13,355 bases of DNA from Methanobacteriaceae archaeon (GTDB taxonomy: Archaea; Methanobacteriota; Methanobacteria; Methanobacteriales; Methanobacteriaceae): assembly GCA_030681145.1 (NCBI GenBank), contig JAUXXK010000140.1:1-13355 (forward strand), read 5' to 3'. This document shows, piece by piece, positions 1 to 8,035 of the stretch. The notes beneath the pieces were generated by a model. That model searched no databases. It had not been told where the DNA came from and was given only the letters and a program-made list of their open reading frames with translations. The stretch's first letter is position 1. Every line of letters starts with the position of its first letter. Made by a program: the position numbers and the translations under genes.

Positions 1-174
1 TAATATCAGTTATTTTTATAATAAGAATTTTAATTTTTAGGAAATTATTTAATTAAAATAGGTTTCATTATCTTTAATGAAATTTATAATATTATATTAA
101 TGTTATTCTACTTTATTATTCTATAATTATTATAATCAACATAATGTATTTAACTACTAATAACTGCGATTATT

Positions 175-186
175 TTATTTAAATAA
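175..186 (+). promoter_or_regulatory. Candidate promoter palindrome upstream of the mobB-like gene
   Basis: TTATTTAAATAA is a perfect 12-base palindrome whose centre lies about 56 bases before the ATG at 237. That is a workable distance for an archaeal TATA element followed by a short leader. The rest of 1-236 is very AT-rich and I see no gene in it. The assignment rests on composition and spacing only. Confidence 0.3.
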
Positions 187-236
187 GAATCAGTAGAGCA
201 GATATTCGTACTTATTAAACTTCGTTGGTGATGTAA

Positions 237-932
237 ATGAAAATATTAGGAGTCATGGGAACCAAAGATACCGGTAAAACAACTTTAGTGACTAAAATTG
301 TTGAAAAACTGGTTCAAAAACAATATAAAGTGGGAACAGCCAAGTACAGCCATGTTACATTTGACCTGGCTGATAGAGACACAGGTAAACACCGCCAAGC
401 CGGAGCTCATATCGTAGTAGGGACTGGAAAAGAGACTTTTATCCTATTTGACCATCCTCTGGATCTGGAAAAAATTATCTCCACTATCGAGTTCAATGAC
501 GGGCTGGACTTTCTGATACTGGAAGGATTTAAAACCTCGAAATTTGCCAAGTTTTCTGTTTCTGATTTAAACGACGAATATACCATCCAACAAGTGGATG
601 TGAAGAATCTTGACGACAATAAAATAGATGAAATGGTTAAACTTGTGGAAGAGAGGAGTTACGGCCTCCTTCAGGATCTTAACTGTGGAAAGTGTGGTTT
701 TGACTCTTGCTATGAATTTGCCACCGCCAAAGTACAGGGTCAGGCCCCAGATATTGACTGCAAGAGCCAGTTTAGACAGGCCTTATTGCAGGTGAATGAC
801 CAGAGGATACCTTTAAACCCATTTGTACAGAATATAATATCGAAAACCGTTACAGGAATGATTGATTCCCTGGATAAAGACTCGGAATCTATTGAGAGCA
901 TTGAATTAATGGTACGCCATAAAAAGAAATAA
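237..932 (+). CDS. mobB: MobB-type molybdopterin-guanine dinucleotide protein fused to a [4Fe-4S] domain
   Basis: A 231-residue protein in two parts. Residues 1 to about 140 are a P-loop GTPase of the MobB family: the nucleotide loop GTKDTGKTT is at 8-16 and the segment ending RQAGAH is at 53-58. MobB is known to bind GTP and assist conversion of molybdopterin to its guanine dinucleotide form in the cytoplasm. Residues 150-175 carry C150, C153, C158 and C175 (C-x2-C-x4-C-x16-C), the spacing of the [4Fe-4S] domain found in RnfB and in the large corrinoid Fe-S subunit of CO dehydrogenase/acetyl-CoA synthase. The last 55 residues (LNPFVQNII and onward) form a further small domain I cannot name. 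ATG 237 is supported by GGTGAT at 227-232. moaA follows on the same strand after 251 bases. The family call is confident; the role of the Fe-S part is unknown. Confidence 0.85.
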   Translation: MKILGVMGTKDTGKTTLVTKIVEKLVQKQYKVGTAKYSHVTFDLADRDTGKHRQAGAHIVVGTGKETFILFDHPLDLEKIISTIEFNDGLDFLILEGFKTSKFAKFSVSDLNDEYTIQQVDVKNLDDNKIDEMVKLVEERSYGLLQDLNCGKCGFDSCYEFATAKVQGQAPDIDCKSQFRQALLQVNDQRIPLNPFVQNIISKTVTGMIDSLDKDSESIESIELMVRHKKK

Positions 933-1121
933 GATTTTTTAAATATACAGTTTGTGATTCGAATAAGAATAAAACTTTTTATTTTCTAAAAAAGTTTATA
1001 TTTTATTTATTATTTTAAAATATTAATCCATAAGATAATCCTATCTATTTTTATAGTAAAACACAAGGAATAAAATACTAGAAATATTACTTATAAAACA
1101 CTTCACTTATACGTGATAAAC

Positions 1122-1140
1122 TGATTTTAATTATAAATCA
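1122..1140 (+). promoter_or_regulatory. Inverted repeat upstream of moaA
   Basis: TGATTT and AAATCA form 6-base arms around a 7-base AT core. The element ends 43 bases before the moaA start, where a TATA element or an operator would be expected. The 933-1183 spacer otherwise holds only AT-rich sequence with no gene visible. In such AT-rich DNA a short repeat could arise by chance. Confidence 0.25.
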
Positions 1141-1183
1141 CAGATAATTTCTGCCCTTTAAAAAAATTCTTGGTTGATAATAG

Positions 1184-2122
1184 ATGGAACTGGAAAATAA
1201 AATCAACGACCCCTATAAAAGGCCTGTGATTTCACTTAGAATATCAATAACCAGTCGCTGCAATGTAAATTGCCTTTACTGTCACCACGATGGTATAATG
1301 CCTCAAAAAAATGAAATGACCGCGGATGAGATATTCCGCATAGCTCAAGTGGCCCGGGGGATAGGTATTCGCAAGATAAGACTCTCAGGAGGAGAACCAC
1401 TTATCAGGCCAGATATTGTGGAGATTGTAGAGAAAATATCCACCCTGGACTTTAAAGACGTTTCCATAACCACCAACGGGACACTGATGGAACCCTACGC
1501 TGAAAAACTGGTAAAAGCCGGGCTAAACCGAGTAAATGTGAGTCTGGACACCCTTAATCCAGAAACTTATAAATTCATCACCACTAAGAATTACCTGGAA
1601 AGTGCTAAGAATGGAATAAAAGCCGCATCAAATGCAGGTATGAATCCAGTTAAGGTTAATATGGTGGTAATGAAGGACCTCAACCATGAAGAAATATGGG
1701 ACATGTTTAATTTTTGTAAGGAAAATAACGCGGTTTTACAATTAATAGAACTTTTAAAAACAGAAAATTGTCCTGATGCGGAATTCATAGACCAGTACCA
1801 TTATGAAATGGCTGACCTAGAAGAAGAACTGGCCTATTCCGCTGATAAGGTGAAGACCCGGGACTTCATGCAGGATAGAAAGAAGTACTTCGTGGATGAC
1901 GGAGAAATAGAGATTGTCAAACCCATGGATAATACGGAGTTTTGTAAGAATTGTACTAGATTGCGTATAACCCCTGATGGGAAGATTAAACCTTGTCTTT
2001 TAAGGAATGATAATTTAGTGGATATTATTGAGGCCATTCGTAGTGGTGAAGATATGGAAGAGCTAAAAAAGATATTCATTGATGCCATTGATAATAGAGA
2101 GCCTTATTATGGTGGATGTTGA
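1184..2122 (+). CDS. moaA: GTP 3',8-cyclase MoaA (radical SAM, molybdenum cofactor synthesis step 1)
   Basis: A 312-residue radical SAM enzyme that converts GTP to 3',8-cyclo-GTP, the first step of molybdopterin synthesis. C26, C30 and C33 (RCNVNCLYC) bind the SAM-cleaving [4Fe-4S] cluster, and the SGGEPL motif near residue 70 fits SAM binding. C254, C257 and C271 (C-x2-C-x13-C, followed by LL) are the second, substrate-binding cluster typical of MoaA, which separates it from other radical SAM proteins. Length is near the usual 310-340. The ribosome site is weak (GGTTGAT about 6 bases before the ATG), but the N-terminus aligns with the normal MoaA beginning, so the start is credible. The C-terminus reads YYGGC: the conserved double glycine is present but followed by an extra cysteine. 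Confidence 0.93.
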   Translation: MELENKINDPYKRPVISLRISITSRCNVNCLYCHHDGIMPQKNEMTADEIFRIAQVARGIGIRKIRLSGGEPLIRPDIVEIVEKISTLDFKDVSITTNGTLMEPYAEKLVKAGLNRVNVSLDTLNPETYKFITTKNYLESAKNGIKAASNAGMNPVKVNMVVMKDLNHEEIWDMFNFCKENNAVLQLIELLKTENCPDAEFIDQYHYEMADLEEELAYSADKVKTRDFMQDRKKYFVDDGEIEIVKPMDNTEFCKNCTRLRITPDGKIKPCLLRNDNLVDIIEAIRSGEDMEELKKIFIDAIDNREPYYGGC

Positions 2123-2145
2123 TTTTTAGATATTATTTTTTATTT
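2123..2145 (+). terminator. Possible T-rich archaeal terminator after moaA
   Basis: Runs of T directly after the moaA stop (TTTTTA at 2123-2128, TTATTTTTTATTT at about 2133-2145) resemble the oligo-T signals that end archaeal transcripts. No hairpin is evident. AT richness makes this a weak call. Confidence 0.3.
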
Positions 2146-2166
2146 GTAATTTTGAAAAATTAATTT

Positions 2167-2520
2167 TTAATAATGGTAATTAAAAGATAAAATTAAGGCC
2201 TGATTTTTATAAAAATGAGCTATCCCTAATATTGACTTAAATTTCTTTTTTTCTAAAAATTCCGCCTTTTCTTCATTATAACTCCTTTCATCTCCCCTCT
2301 TCAAGGAAGCATAGAATTTACACCAAACATATAGTATAAGGCTATAAAAGGTCTGGATACTAAATAAAAGATCCTAATGCTGTTCGGGACTTATTTGTAC
2401 TCTTCCAACCATAACCTCAAATAAAAGGGCAGTAGTTCCCATATCCATTGTCTGACCAATGAGTCGCATGGTACTCACTGTAGCCGATACCACTCCATAA
2501 AATCATTTTGCCCCTTGATT
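2167..2520 (-). pseudogene. 3' remnant of an MFS transporter (DHA2 / EmrB-QacA type)
   Basis: Only the last one or two transmembrane segments and tail of a drug-efflux-type MFS transporter remain. Reading down the minus strand from about 2520, the frame gives FYGVVSATVSTMRLIGQTMD, then MGTTALLFEVMVGRVQISPE, then a tail with FYASLKRGDERS. This matches the pattern I recall for C-termini of archaeal EmrB/QacA-like transporters (FYGVASAT..TMR..GQ..SMGI, GRVQITPE, FASLARG). The frame is broken by TGA at 2503-2505 and TAG at 2374-2376. I found no N-terminal MFS sequence upstream; the next DNA encodes an unrelated broken membrane protein. The original gene was probably about 460-480 codons, so most has been lost. 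The family call is from memory of conserved motifs. Confidence 0.72.
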
Positions 2521-2531
2521 ATTCATATCTT

Positions 2532-2983
2532 TTATTTCTCCAACAAAAAATACCGGCCAAAATTAATATTTCCCTCTTCCAACAACCTGAAACCAACCTG
2601 GTAAAGAGACCGCCATTCTTTACTTGTAGTCATTAATAAAGAAAATACACTCATCACAGCAAGGTTGTGAAGGCCCGGCACTGGAACAATAACCAGTAAT
2701 TTTCCCCTTCTTTAAGAACCCTAAACAACTCCTTCAATTCTGAAAGTTTTGCTTGGCCTAAATTGTTCAACAAAAGATCACTTATGGCCTCATCGACTAT
2801 AATACCTATAAAAAGATTGGCTAATAGCAAAATAATGGGCACTGATAGAACCTGTAGATAATTCTACCATATATTAAAAAATAGTACTAAGCTTGCCGTT
2901 AGACAGATTATTCCCATAATCCAGATACCATAAATGAAACCATTGGTCTTATAATAGAAATCATATTGTTGTTGCTTTGTCAT
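2532..2983 (-). pseudogene. Broken small membrane protein gene, family not recognised
   Basis: A minus-strand reading frame starts at ATG 2983 after a GGGGA ribosome site and begins MTKQQQYDFYYKTNGFIYGI. It continues through a hydrophobic helix to TAG at 2864-2866, then goes on in the same frame (PIILLLANLFIGIIVDEAIS) to about 2695. There the sequence makes sense only in another frame: IVPVPGLHNLAVMSVFSLLM, then about 30 more residues to TAA at 2532-2534. Repaired, it would be about 150 residues with three or four hydrophobic helices. Two independent lesions (nonsense and frameshift) argue for a real pseudogene. The MFS remnant follows immediately on the same strand but is a different protein. 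I do not recognise the family. Confidence 0.6.
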
Positions 2984-3049
2984 TATATTCCCCATTTATA
3001 GTAGATTTAATGTTCAAGGTTATTATTTTCAAGTTAATTAAAATATTTA

Positions 3050-4907
3050 TTACAATCTTTCTTTATACTTTAATTCCTGGAATTTAATCTTATAAAAGAT
3101 ACCTTCTCCTTCTAAAAACTCTATATCCCCATCTAATTGGTCCACCAGAGAATTAATCAAAGTCATGCCCAAGGTTTCATTTTCAAGATCAGATTTTTCT
3201 CTAAAGACTATACCATCGCCCCTTACAATTAAAACGTATTCACCATCATCCTGGTGCATTTTAACAGTTATTTTACCACCAGAGGAATAAGTATTTTTTA
3301 AGGAATTTGAAACCAATTCATTTATTATAAGGCCGCAGGGAACTGCAGTTTCAATATTAAGGTTAATTTCCTCAATATCCAAATCCAATTCAATTTTAGA
3401 TAAAGTATGATGATATTCATAGACCAAATCATTTATTAAAAGTTTAATATAGTCTGAAAAATCTATGGAACTCAGATTATCAGACTGGTAGAGTTTTTCA
3501 TGTACCATGGCCATGGCCCGCACCCTGTTCTGACTATCCTTAAAGAGTGCCTGGTCCCCAGGATCAACCACATTTATAGCCTGGATATTCAAAAGACTGG
3601 ATATGATCTGAAAGTTGTTGTTCACCCTGTGGTGAATCTCCCTAAGGAGAGTTTCCTTTTCTTTTAGAGAACTTTTAACAAATTCCGCCGATTTTATTTG
3701 CTCCGTGATATCTCTGCTGCTGTAAATAAATCCTCTAACAGATTTATCATCAAAAACAGGTTTTCCAATAGTTTCCAAAAATATATATTCTCCCTGGGCA
3801 TTTTTAATGCGATATTTTAATCTCACACTTCCCTGAGAGACCACTGCTTTTTCCAGATTAATGTTAATCTCTGGAAAATCATCGGGATGAATTAAATTAT
3901 AAAATGATTTCCCTATTAGATCATCTGGAGCGTAGCCTAAAACCTGCTCACAAGAGGGACTTATATATTTAAGAATCCCTTTTTCATCTGATTCAGTGAT
4001 GAGATCCATCATATTAGTAGTAATGAAACTTAACTGTTCTTTCTTCTCAGAAATTAGTTCTTTATTCCTTTTAATCTCATTTAAGGATACTATCTGTCTT
4101 AAAATTACCATTACCACCACAATTCCCACCCCCCAGATCAGTGCCTCGTCTGGCGTGGTTATAATTAAAAGACCGTATGTGAAAAGAACCAGTATTAATG
4201 GTAAGTAAGAAATTAAGTCCTTTTGTGTTTTTGATGTTCCATAAGATGATTTTAAATATCCCAAATATCAGGAAAAACAACCCCATGGAAATTAATGCAA
4301 TAGGTAAATCAAAAATCTTCTTATTCCGATTAAATATTAGTGCCAGTACTATGAAAAGTATTGTGAGATCTAAAAATATATAAAATAAAGAAAAAATCAT
4401 GGATAAGGCGTCTGGTTGGCTGGGTTCAACAATATGCCAGATTAGTGGGAACCATACAATAAAAAATGCAGAAATCATGGCAATGGCTATGTCCAGTAAT
4501 GATTTAAATCGAATATTAATTGGTCTTTTAAAAAATAATAGCAAGCCCGTGATTAGTAAAGGATACATTGCCATATATAATACATCTGCAATGCAAAGAG
4601 AAGATATTGCCATCACAACATCTTCAAAAATAAAATAAAATAAATTAGCAATGGAATACAATAGCATTGCAAGTCCAATCAGCAGCCATGATTTAAAAAC
4701 ATCTTTTCTGTTTTTATATGACCACCATGCAGTGTAAAGCAATGCACTTCCACATAAAAAGCTTATTATGGGAAGTAAAGCATGCATATAAATAGACACC
4801 GTGCTATTATTGTAAAATAATAAAGATACAACTGTTAAAACAGTTAAAAACACAATGAATAATATTATATATGATTTTAACTTGTTTAGTGAACTAGAGA
4901 CATGCAT
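3050..4907 (-). pseudogene. Membrane sensor histidine kinase (7TM-like region, PAS, HisKA_2, HATPase), split by a frameshift or deletion
   Basis: The first half runs from ATG 4907 (GGGTGG ribosome site at 4911-4916) and encodes about seven hydrophobic helices, losing sense near 4260. The second half is in another frame from about 4264 to the stop at 3050-3052. It gives two more hydrophobic stretches, a PAS domain (its residues 76-190, ending YSSRDITEQI), a HisKA_2 H-box EIHHRVNNNFQ at 209-219, and an ATPase domain with the N-box INELVSNSL at 314-322. Such proteins phosphorylate a histidine and pass it to a response regulator. The G1 box reads VRGDGIVF where the family has VRDNGIGF, so the nucleotide-binding aspartate is gone. 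Near the junction (LFFLIFG to GYLKSSYG) the membrane region seems shorter than in intact relatives, suggesting a small deletion rather than one lost base. It is divergent from the SulP gene. No response regulator is adjacent. Confidence 0.8.
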
Positions 4908-5052
4908 TTTCCACCCGAAATAGTATTAAGTTAATATATTTATGGATGTCTTTATTTATTAAGTTTATTGCCTTTGGATTGATATTTTAGACATTATTAT
5001 CTACTTAAAACCATTGAATTTAGAGTATATGATTATCTTTAGATAAATTTAA

Positions 5053-5065
5053 TATTATAAAAATA
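5053..5065 (+). promoter_or_regulatory. Candidate TATA element for the SulP gene
   Basis: ATTATAAAAATAC lies about 50 bases before the SulP start, in the 203-base spacer between divergent genes. This would give a leader of roughly 25 bases. Several other AT-rich candidates exist nearby, so the exact element is uncertain. Confidence 0.3.
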
Positions 5066-5110
5066 CTAATTTAATAATATTAAACTCAAAACTCAATCCT
5101 ATAAGAAACC

Positions 5111-6793
5111 ATGCCATCCCTCTCCTCCTATTTACCCATAACTAAATGGGCCCGAAATTATAATAAAGAATGGCTTAGGCCAGACATTATAGCCGGAATC
5201 ACCGTAGGAGCATTTACCATTCCAGAAGTAATTGCTTTTGTTTCTCTGGCCAATTTACCCCCAGAGGTTGGTCTGTATTCTGCCATGGTGGCTTTATTAG
5301 TTTACATGGTTTTTGGATCGTCCCGGCAATTGTCCATGGGACCTACTTCCACACTATCCATACTTGTAGGGGCCACCCTGGGTTCCCTGATGATTCCTAA
5401 TATCAGCCAGTATCTAATGATTGTTTCCATTATAGCCGTGGCCGCCGGAGTTTTAGCTTTGATATCATGGGCTTTAAAAATGGGTTTTATAGTTAAATTC
5501 ATATCTAAAACCGTGCTTACTGGATTTTTAGCAGGGATAGCACTATTTATTGCCTCCGGACAACTGCCTAAATTGTTTGGAATACCTGGCACTAGTGGAA
5601 ATTTCTTTGATCGAATATATTATATCATAATTAATATTGATCAAACCAATATCTACACCCTGGCCATTGGTTTAGGAGGAATTATTTTTCTCTATGTGGC
5701 CACTAAAAAGTTTCCTAAGTTACCTAACACATTATTTCTAGTTGCAGGGTCAATAATACTTATAACTTTCACCAGCTTAGCATCTTTAGGAGTTAAATTA
5801 GTTGGTTACATCCCTCCAGGATTACCATCCACAATTATTCCCGACCCAAGTATAATAGACGTTAATATTCTGGTAACCCTTGCAGCCACAGTTTTTCTGG
5901 TGAGTTACATTGAGGGCTATTTATTTGCCGAAGAGTACGCCACCAAATACCGATATAAAGTTGATGGAAATCAAGAATTGCTAGCTTTAGGTGTTTCTAA
6001 TGTAGCAGTGGGTCTTTTTCAGGGACTGCCCATTGGAGGAAGCCTATCACGTACTGCAGTAAATGATGAAAGTGGGGCAAAATCACAGCTAGCTGGTGGA
6101 ATAGCCGCCACAATCATCCTACTAATACTTTTATTATTTACTGGAGTTTTCTATAACTTGCCAGAAGCCATACTGGCCGCCATTGTATTATTTGTAATAA
6201 AGGCCCTGGTAGATATTCCACATTTACGTGCCATTTACCAATTCAGCCGCATAGAATTTGTTATTGCTATTGTAACCCTATTTTCGGTGCTACTTTTTGG
6301 TGCACTGGAAGGAATTGTAATTGGAGTAATTTTATCAGTTATAGGGCTGCTTAAGAATATGTACAATCCAGATGTAGTAATATTAGGGCGAATTCCCGGA
6401 ACTGAACAGTTTTTAGATATTAAAAGACATCCTGAAGGAGAAATAATCTCCCATACCCTTATTGTAAGAGTAGATGGATCTCAAATATTTCTTAATACAG
6501 AGAGTGTTAAAAATATTATTATAGACCTGGTAGATAATAAATGTGAAGGCACTAAATTGTTTGTTCTGGATTTTGAATCATCTGCTTTCATTGATTACTC
6601 TGGAATTCAAATGCTGGAGGAACTTAATGACGAGTTAAAACTTAGAGGCATTAAAATCAAAGCAGCCAATATGCACGGCCCATTAAGAGATTCTATTCGA
6701 AAAACACGCTTAGAGCAGGAGATAGTAGATCCTACGATTTGTTGGAGTATTGAAGACTGTGTTGAAAAATGGGAAGCACAAAATAAGGAATAA
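5111..6793 (+). CDS. SulP family inorganic anion transporter with C-terminal STAS domain
   Basis: A 560-residue membrane transporter of the SulP/SLC26 family, close to the family's usual length. The SulP signature lies near residues 47-80: PEVIAFVSLANLPPEVGLYS followed by FGSSRQLSMGPTSTLS. About 10-12 hydrophobic segments extend to roughly residue 415. The last 130 residues form a cytoplasmic STAS domain with FIDYSG at 493-498, in the loop that carries the phosphorylatable serine in anti-sigma-factor antagonists. SulP members carry sulfate, bicarbonate, molybdate or other anions, and the sequence alone does not decide which. The nearby molybdopterin genes make molybdate or sulfate a possibility, no more. 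No good ribosome site precedes ATG 5111, but the N-terminus (WARNYNKEWLRPDIIAGITV) is the normal SulP beginning. The reading frame is intact, in contrast to the broken kinase beside it. Confidence 0.92.
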   Translation: MPSLSSYLPITKWARNYNKEWLRPDIIAGITVGAFTIPEVIAFVSLANLPPEVGLYSAMVALLVYMVFGSSRQLSMGPTSTLSILVGATLGSLMIPNISQYLMIVSIIAVAAGVLALISWALKMGFIVKFISKTVLTGFLAGIALFIASGQLPKLFGIPGTSGNFFDRIYYIIINIDQTNIYTLAIGLGGIIFLYVATKKFPKLPNTLFLVAGSIILITFTSLASLGVKLVGYIPPGLPSTIIPDPSIIDVNILVTLAATVFLVSYIEGYLFAEEYATKYRYKVDGNQELLALGVSNVAVGLFQGLPIGGSLSRTAVNDESGAKSQLAGGIAATIILLILLLFTGVFYNLPEAILAAIVLFVIKALVDIPHLRAIYQFSRIEFVIAIVTLFSVLLFGALEGIVIGVILSVIGLLKNMYNPDVVILGRIPGTEQFLDIKRHPEGEIISHTLIVRVDGSQIFLNTESVKNIIIDLVDNKCEGTKLFVLDFESSAFIDYSGIQMLEELNDELKLRGIKIKAANMHGPLRDSIRKTRLEQEIVDPTICWSIEDCVEKWEAQNKE

Positions 6794-6960
6794 TTGATTA
6801 TATTCCTATGATTAAAGTGAGAGAGCTATTCGCCGCTGCAGTGTTTATTGTCTTTTTATAGTGCAGACCGATTGGTAGAAAGCTAACCAAACAAAACCAT
6901 GCCCATTATTATTATCTTCAATTAGCAACTTATTTCTAAATTCTTTTTTTCGTTTAACAA

Positions 6961-6972
6961 AAGATTTAAATA
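6961..6972 (+). promoter_or_regulatory. Archaeal-type TATA box with purine-rich BRE
   Basis: The sequence AAAAGATTTAAATAG, ending near 6973, has the shape of an archaeal BRE plus TATA element. Transcription would be expected to start about 25 bases downstream, near 6995, inside the repeated AACATAATGT element. The rest of 6794-6960 shows no gene or clear RNA. Confidence 0.5.
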
Positions 6973-6976
6973 GTAA

Positions 6977-7023
6977 TATGTTATATCTATCAAACATAAT
7001 GTTAAAAAAATATAACATAATGT
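6977..7023 (+). promoter_or_regulatory. Repeated operator-like element before the membrane protein/XRE unit
   Basis: AACATAATGT occurs at 6993-7002 and again at 7014-7023, exactly 21 bases apart, about two helical turns. The first copy extends to AACATAATGTT (6993-7003), a near-perfect palindrome. ATGTTATAT at 6978-6986 and ATATAACAT at 7010-7018 are perfect inverted repeats flanking it. The array covers the predicted transcription start just downstream of the TATA box, where a repressor would block initiation. The nearest candidate protein is the XRE regulator at 7727-7942. That this protein binds here is inference. Confidence 0.55.
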
Positions 7024-7065
7024 GGTAAATAAATAACGAATGCTATGATAAAATGAGGGAAAGAA

Positions 7066-7620
7066 ATGAAAACAGAATTCAATTATTTCTGGGGTATTTT
7101 AGGTTTTTTAGGGTTAATGGGATATGTTTTAGAAAATTCCATTTATTACATGTTTTTTGGATTTTTCCTATTATTTTTAGTGCCCTTTTTTAACAAAAAA
7201 GAAAAAAATGGGGATGAAAATATGAAATGGCTGAACAATGATAATTTATATAAAATAAGTATCTGGCTGGGATCTGCTGCATTAATGCTTTCCGGATTTA
7301 TAATGATGGCCACTAAAACCATGAACGATTTAGTATCAGTTATTCTCCTTTTAGGCATAATGGGACTCATCACTAATTTTTTCACATATGTTGGTATGGA
7401 TAAAAAAGCTCAAGATGAGCGATTAATGAAAATAGGAACATTTGCTACCACTTATTCATGGTACATAACCTTAGTATTTGTTTCTTTCTTGGTATTAAGC
7501 ATGTATTGGGGACAAAAAATACGCAATCCCATTGAATTAATGGGAGTGACTATTTTAGTCATGACCTCCACCATGCTTATTGGTAACACCATTTTAGGCC
7601 GTAAAGGCGACATAGGCTAA
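7066..7620 (+). CDS. Multi-helix membrane protein (DUF3796-like start, DUF2178-like body), probable partner of the XRE regulator
   Basis: A 184-residue membrane protein with about six hydrophobic segments. The first 45 residues (YFWGILGFLGLMGYVLENSI, then a FFGFFLLFLVPFF helix and a lysine-rich stretch) resemble the DUF3796 type. The rest, with DERLMKIGTFATTYSWYITL around residues 117-137, resembles the DUF2178 type often encoded next to small XRE regulators in archaea and Firmicutes. Both labels come from motif memory. ATG 7066 has GAGGGA at 7055-7060. A second ATG at 7222 with GGGGAT before it sits at the boundary between the two parts, so this may be a fusion of two small genes or may have an internal start. 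The XRE gene follows after 106 bases on the same strand. No enzymatic residues are evident; a sensing or anti-regulator role is only a guess. Confidence 0.72.
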   Translation: MKTEFNYFWGILGFLGLMGYVLENSIYYMFFGFFLLFLVPFFNKKEKNGDENMKWLNNDNLYKISIWLGSAALMLSGFIMMATKTMNDLVSVILLLGIMGLITNFFTYVGMDKKAQDERLMKIGTFATTYSWYITLVFVSFLVLSMYWGQKIRNPIELMGVTILVMTSTMLIGNTILGRKGDIG

Positions 7621-7726
7621 ATAAATAATCTAATAATCTTCAATAAATATGCTAGCCGTACTCATAACGATTTATATTATTAAATTGTTCTTTATTGATA
7701 AAATAATGAAATTAAGGAGATATTAG

Positions 7727-7942
7727 ATGAAAACCAGAATAAAGGAATTGCGTGCCAAGTACGATTTAACACAGGCCCAACTAGCAGAGAAAGTTGGTGT
7801 TAGGCGGGAAACCATTGTCTTCTTGGAGAAAGGAAAATACAACCCCTCTTTGAAATTAGCTTATTTAATAGCCAGAGTGTTAGAGGCAGATATTGAGGAT
7901 ATTTTCATTTTCGAGGAGAAAGAGCTGGAAATAGATAATTAA
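7727..7942 (+). CDS. Small XRE/Cro-type helix-turn-helix transcriptional regulator
   Basis: A 71-residue DNA-binding protein that is almost entirely one Cro/C1-type helix-turn-helix domain. TQAQLAEKVGVRRETIVFLE (residues 15-34) covers the two helices, and GKYNPSLKLAYLIARVLEAD follows. This is the short YgzD/YozG-like type common in archaea and Firmicutes, without a ligand-binding domain. ATG 7727 is preceded by AAGGAGAT at 7714-7721, a strong ribosome site. It lies downstream of the membrane protein at 7066-7620, the usual pairing for this type. The repeated element at 6977-7023 is the obvious candidate target. The reading frame is intact. Confidence 0.9.
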   Translation: MKTRIKELRAKYDLTQAQLAEKVGVRRETIVFLEKGKYNPSLKLAYLIARVLEADIEDIFIFEEKELEIDN

Positions 7943-7947
7943 ATATT

Positions 7948-7972
7948 TTTTCTTCATTTAAAGTGAAGAAAA
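7948..7972 (+). terminator. Perfect 9-base inverted repeat just after the XRE gene
   Basis: TTTTCTTCA (7948-7956) and TGAAGAAAA (7964-7972) pair perfectly around a 7-base loop, 5 bases after the XRE stop. A run of T follows at about 7984-7989. It could end transcripts from the left, or help end the minus-strand flavoprotein gene coming from the right. An operator role cannot be excluded. Confidence 0.5.
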
Positions 7973-8035
7973 TTAATAGAATGTTTTTTAATTTTGTTCA
8001 AAAAAATAAAATAATATAATTTCAGAAATTATATA

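Noticed and set aside
22..66. C31, C62, C66 of the NuoF-like protein (nucleotides about 12880-12990) read as a damaged cluster; coordinates here are residues
   Set aside because: From memory, HndC/HydB relatives often have the same ATCGxxAG start with three cysteines, so this is probably normal variation rather than damage.
4399..4638. Plus-strand frame of 79 codons inside the kinase membrane domain
   Set aside because: It is the antisense shadow of the hydrophobic kinase segment and has no ribosome site.
6820..6900. GC-richer patch with CTGCAG and ACCGATTGGT considered as a small RNA or tRNA remnant
   Set aside because: No cloverleaf, long stem or terminator could be drawn from it.
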